From contig JBHGBD010000052.1 of the NCBI GenBank assembly GCA_041946825.1, forward strand, positions 1-19,216: DNA of 19,216 nucleotides, written 5' to 3'. Position 1 is the first letter of the stretch, and every line of letters starts with the position of its first letter. The DNA is from CAZTHM01 sp041946825. GTDB taxonomy: Bacteria > Acidobacteriota > Terriglobia > UBA7540. The translations under genes were made by a program, and so were the position numbers. The notes below the pieces were generated by a model. It did not search any database, had not been told where the DNA came from, and worked only from the letters and a program-made list of their open reading frames with translations. Positions 19,150 through 19,216 of the stretch are shown here, piece after piece.

Positions 19150-19216
19150 ACCGCGTATACCGCGTCGGCTTGGGGCCTTCTTCGAGCATCTGGCGGTCCC
19201 AAATCATCCCCGTGCG
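19148..19216 (-). CDS. C-terminal end of an unrecognised protein (cut by the window edge)
   Basis: On the minus strand, from the window edge, codons read RTGMIWDRQMLEEGPKPTRYTR and stop TAG at 19150-19148. The reading has the GC-rich third positions and residue mix of a real gene, so I call it the last 22 codons of a gene whose start lies beyond 19216. I cannot name the family. The stop is formed by the adjoining 7-base repeat. Confidence 0.55.
   Translation of the reverse strand, partial: RTGMIWDRQMLEEGPKPTRYTR

Overview
The window is GC-rich (mostly about 60%) and looks like a chromosome segment of an Acidobacteriota-type bacterium. That placement is inferred from the gene mix (DUF2582 winged helix, FmdB ribbon, HU with a lysine tail, PilZ, DUF72), the many AGGAGG ribosome binding sites and the style of the intergenic repeats. 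No marker gene proves it.

Layout. A truncated elongator tRNA-Met (minus) opens the window with a good promoter. A membrane hybrid sensor histidine kinase (plus) follows, convergent with a recG-rsmD unit (minus). A small membrane protein is divergent from recG. Next come a DUF2582 winged-helix protein with a long leader and an atypical receiver protein (plus), then an overlapping minus-strand pair of membrane metzincin-like protease and AAA+ ATPase. After that are an EthD/ferredoxin-like protein (minus), a PilZ protein (plus, TTG start), a 60-residue unknown and a secreted beta-barrel-like protein (minus).

The most notable region is 12496-16058 on the minus strand. Here a DUF4365 nuclease fused to an APAZ domain is followed, with a 4-base ATGA overlap, by a short prokaryotic Argonaute with a lost catalytic tetrad. 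This is the gene architecture of a SPARDA defence system. It is less GC-rich than its neighbours. Next to it is an overlapping pair of a small protein and an MNT/AbiEii-like nucleotidyltransferase, probably toxin-antitoxin-like. Two copies of a 114-115 bp intergenic repeat in the same orientation (11430-11543 and 15330-15444) bracket the SPARDA operon and the secreted-protein gene. The right end holds a GNAT protein, an FmdB-DUF72 unit, HU, and the last 22 codons of an unrecognised gene.

A second theme is a set of short-period degenerate tandem tracts (7, 8 or 9 nt periods) in many intergenic gaps. Several switch to the complementary word in mid-tract, and four start at or across the stop codon of the adjacent minus-strand gene. 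Several minus-strand genes also have a TATAAT-like box 4-8 bases before the start codon and no convincing Shine-Dalgarno site, which suggests leaderless transcripts.
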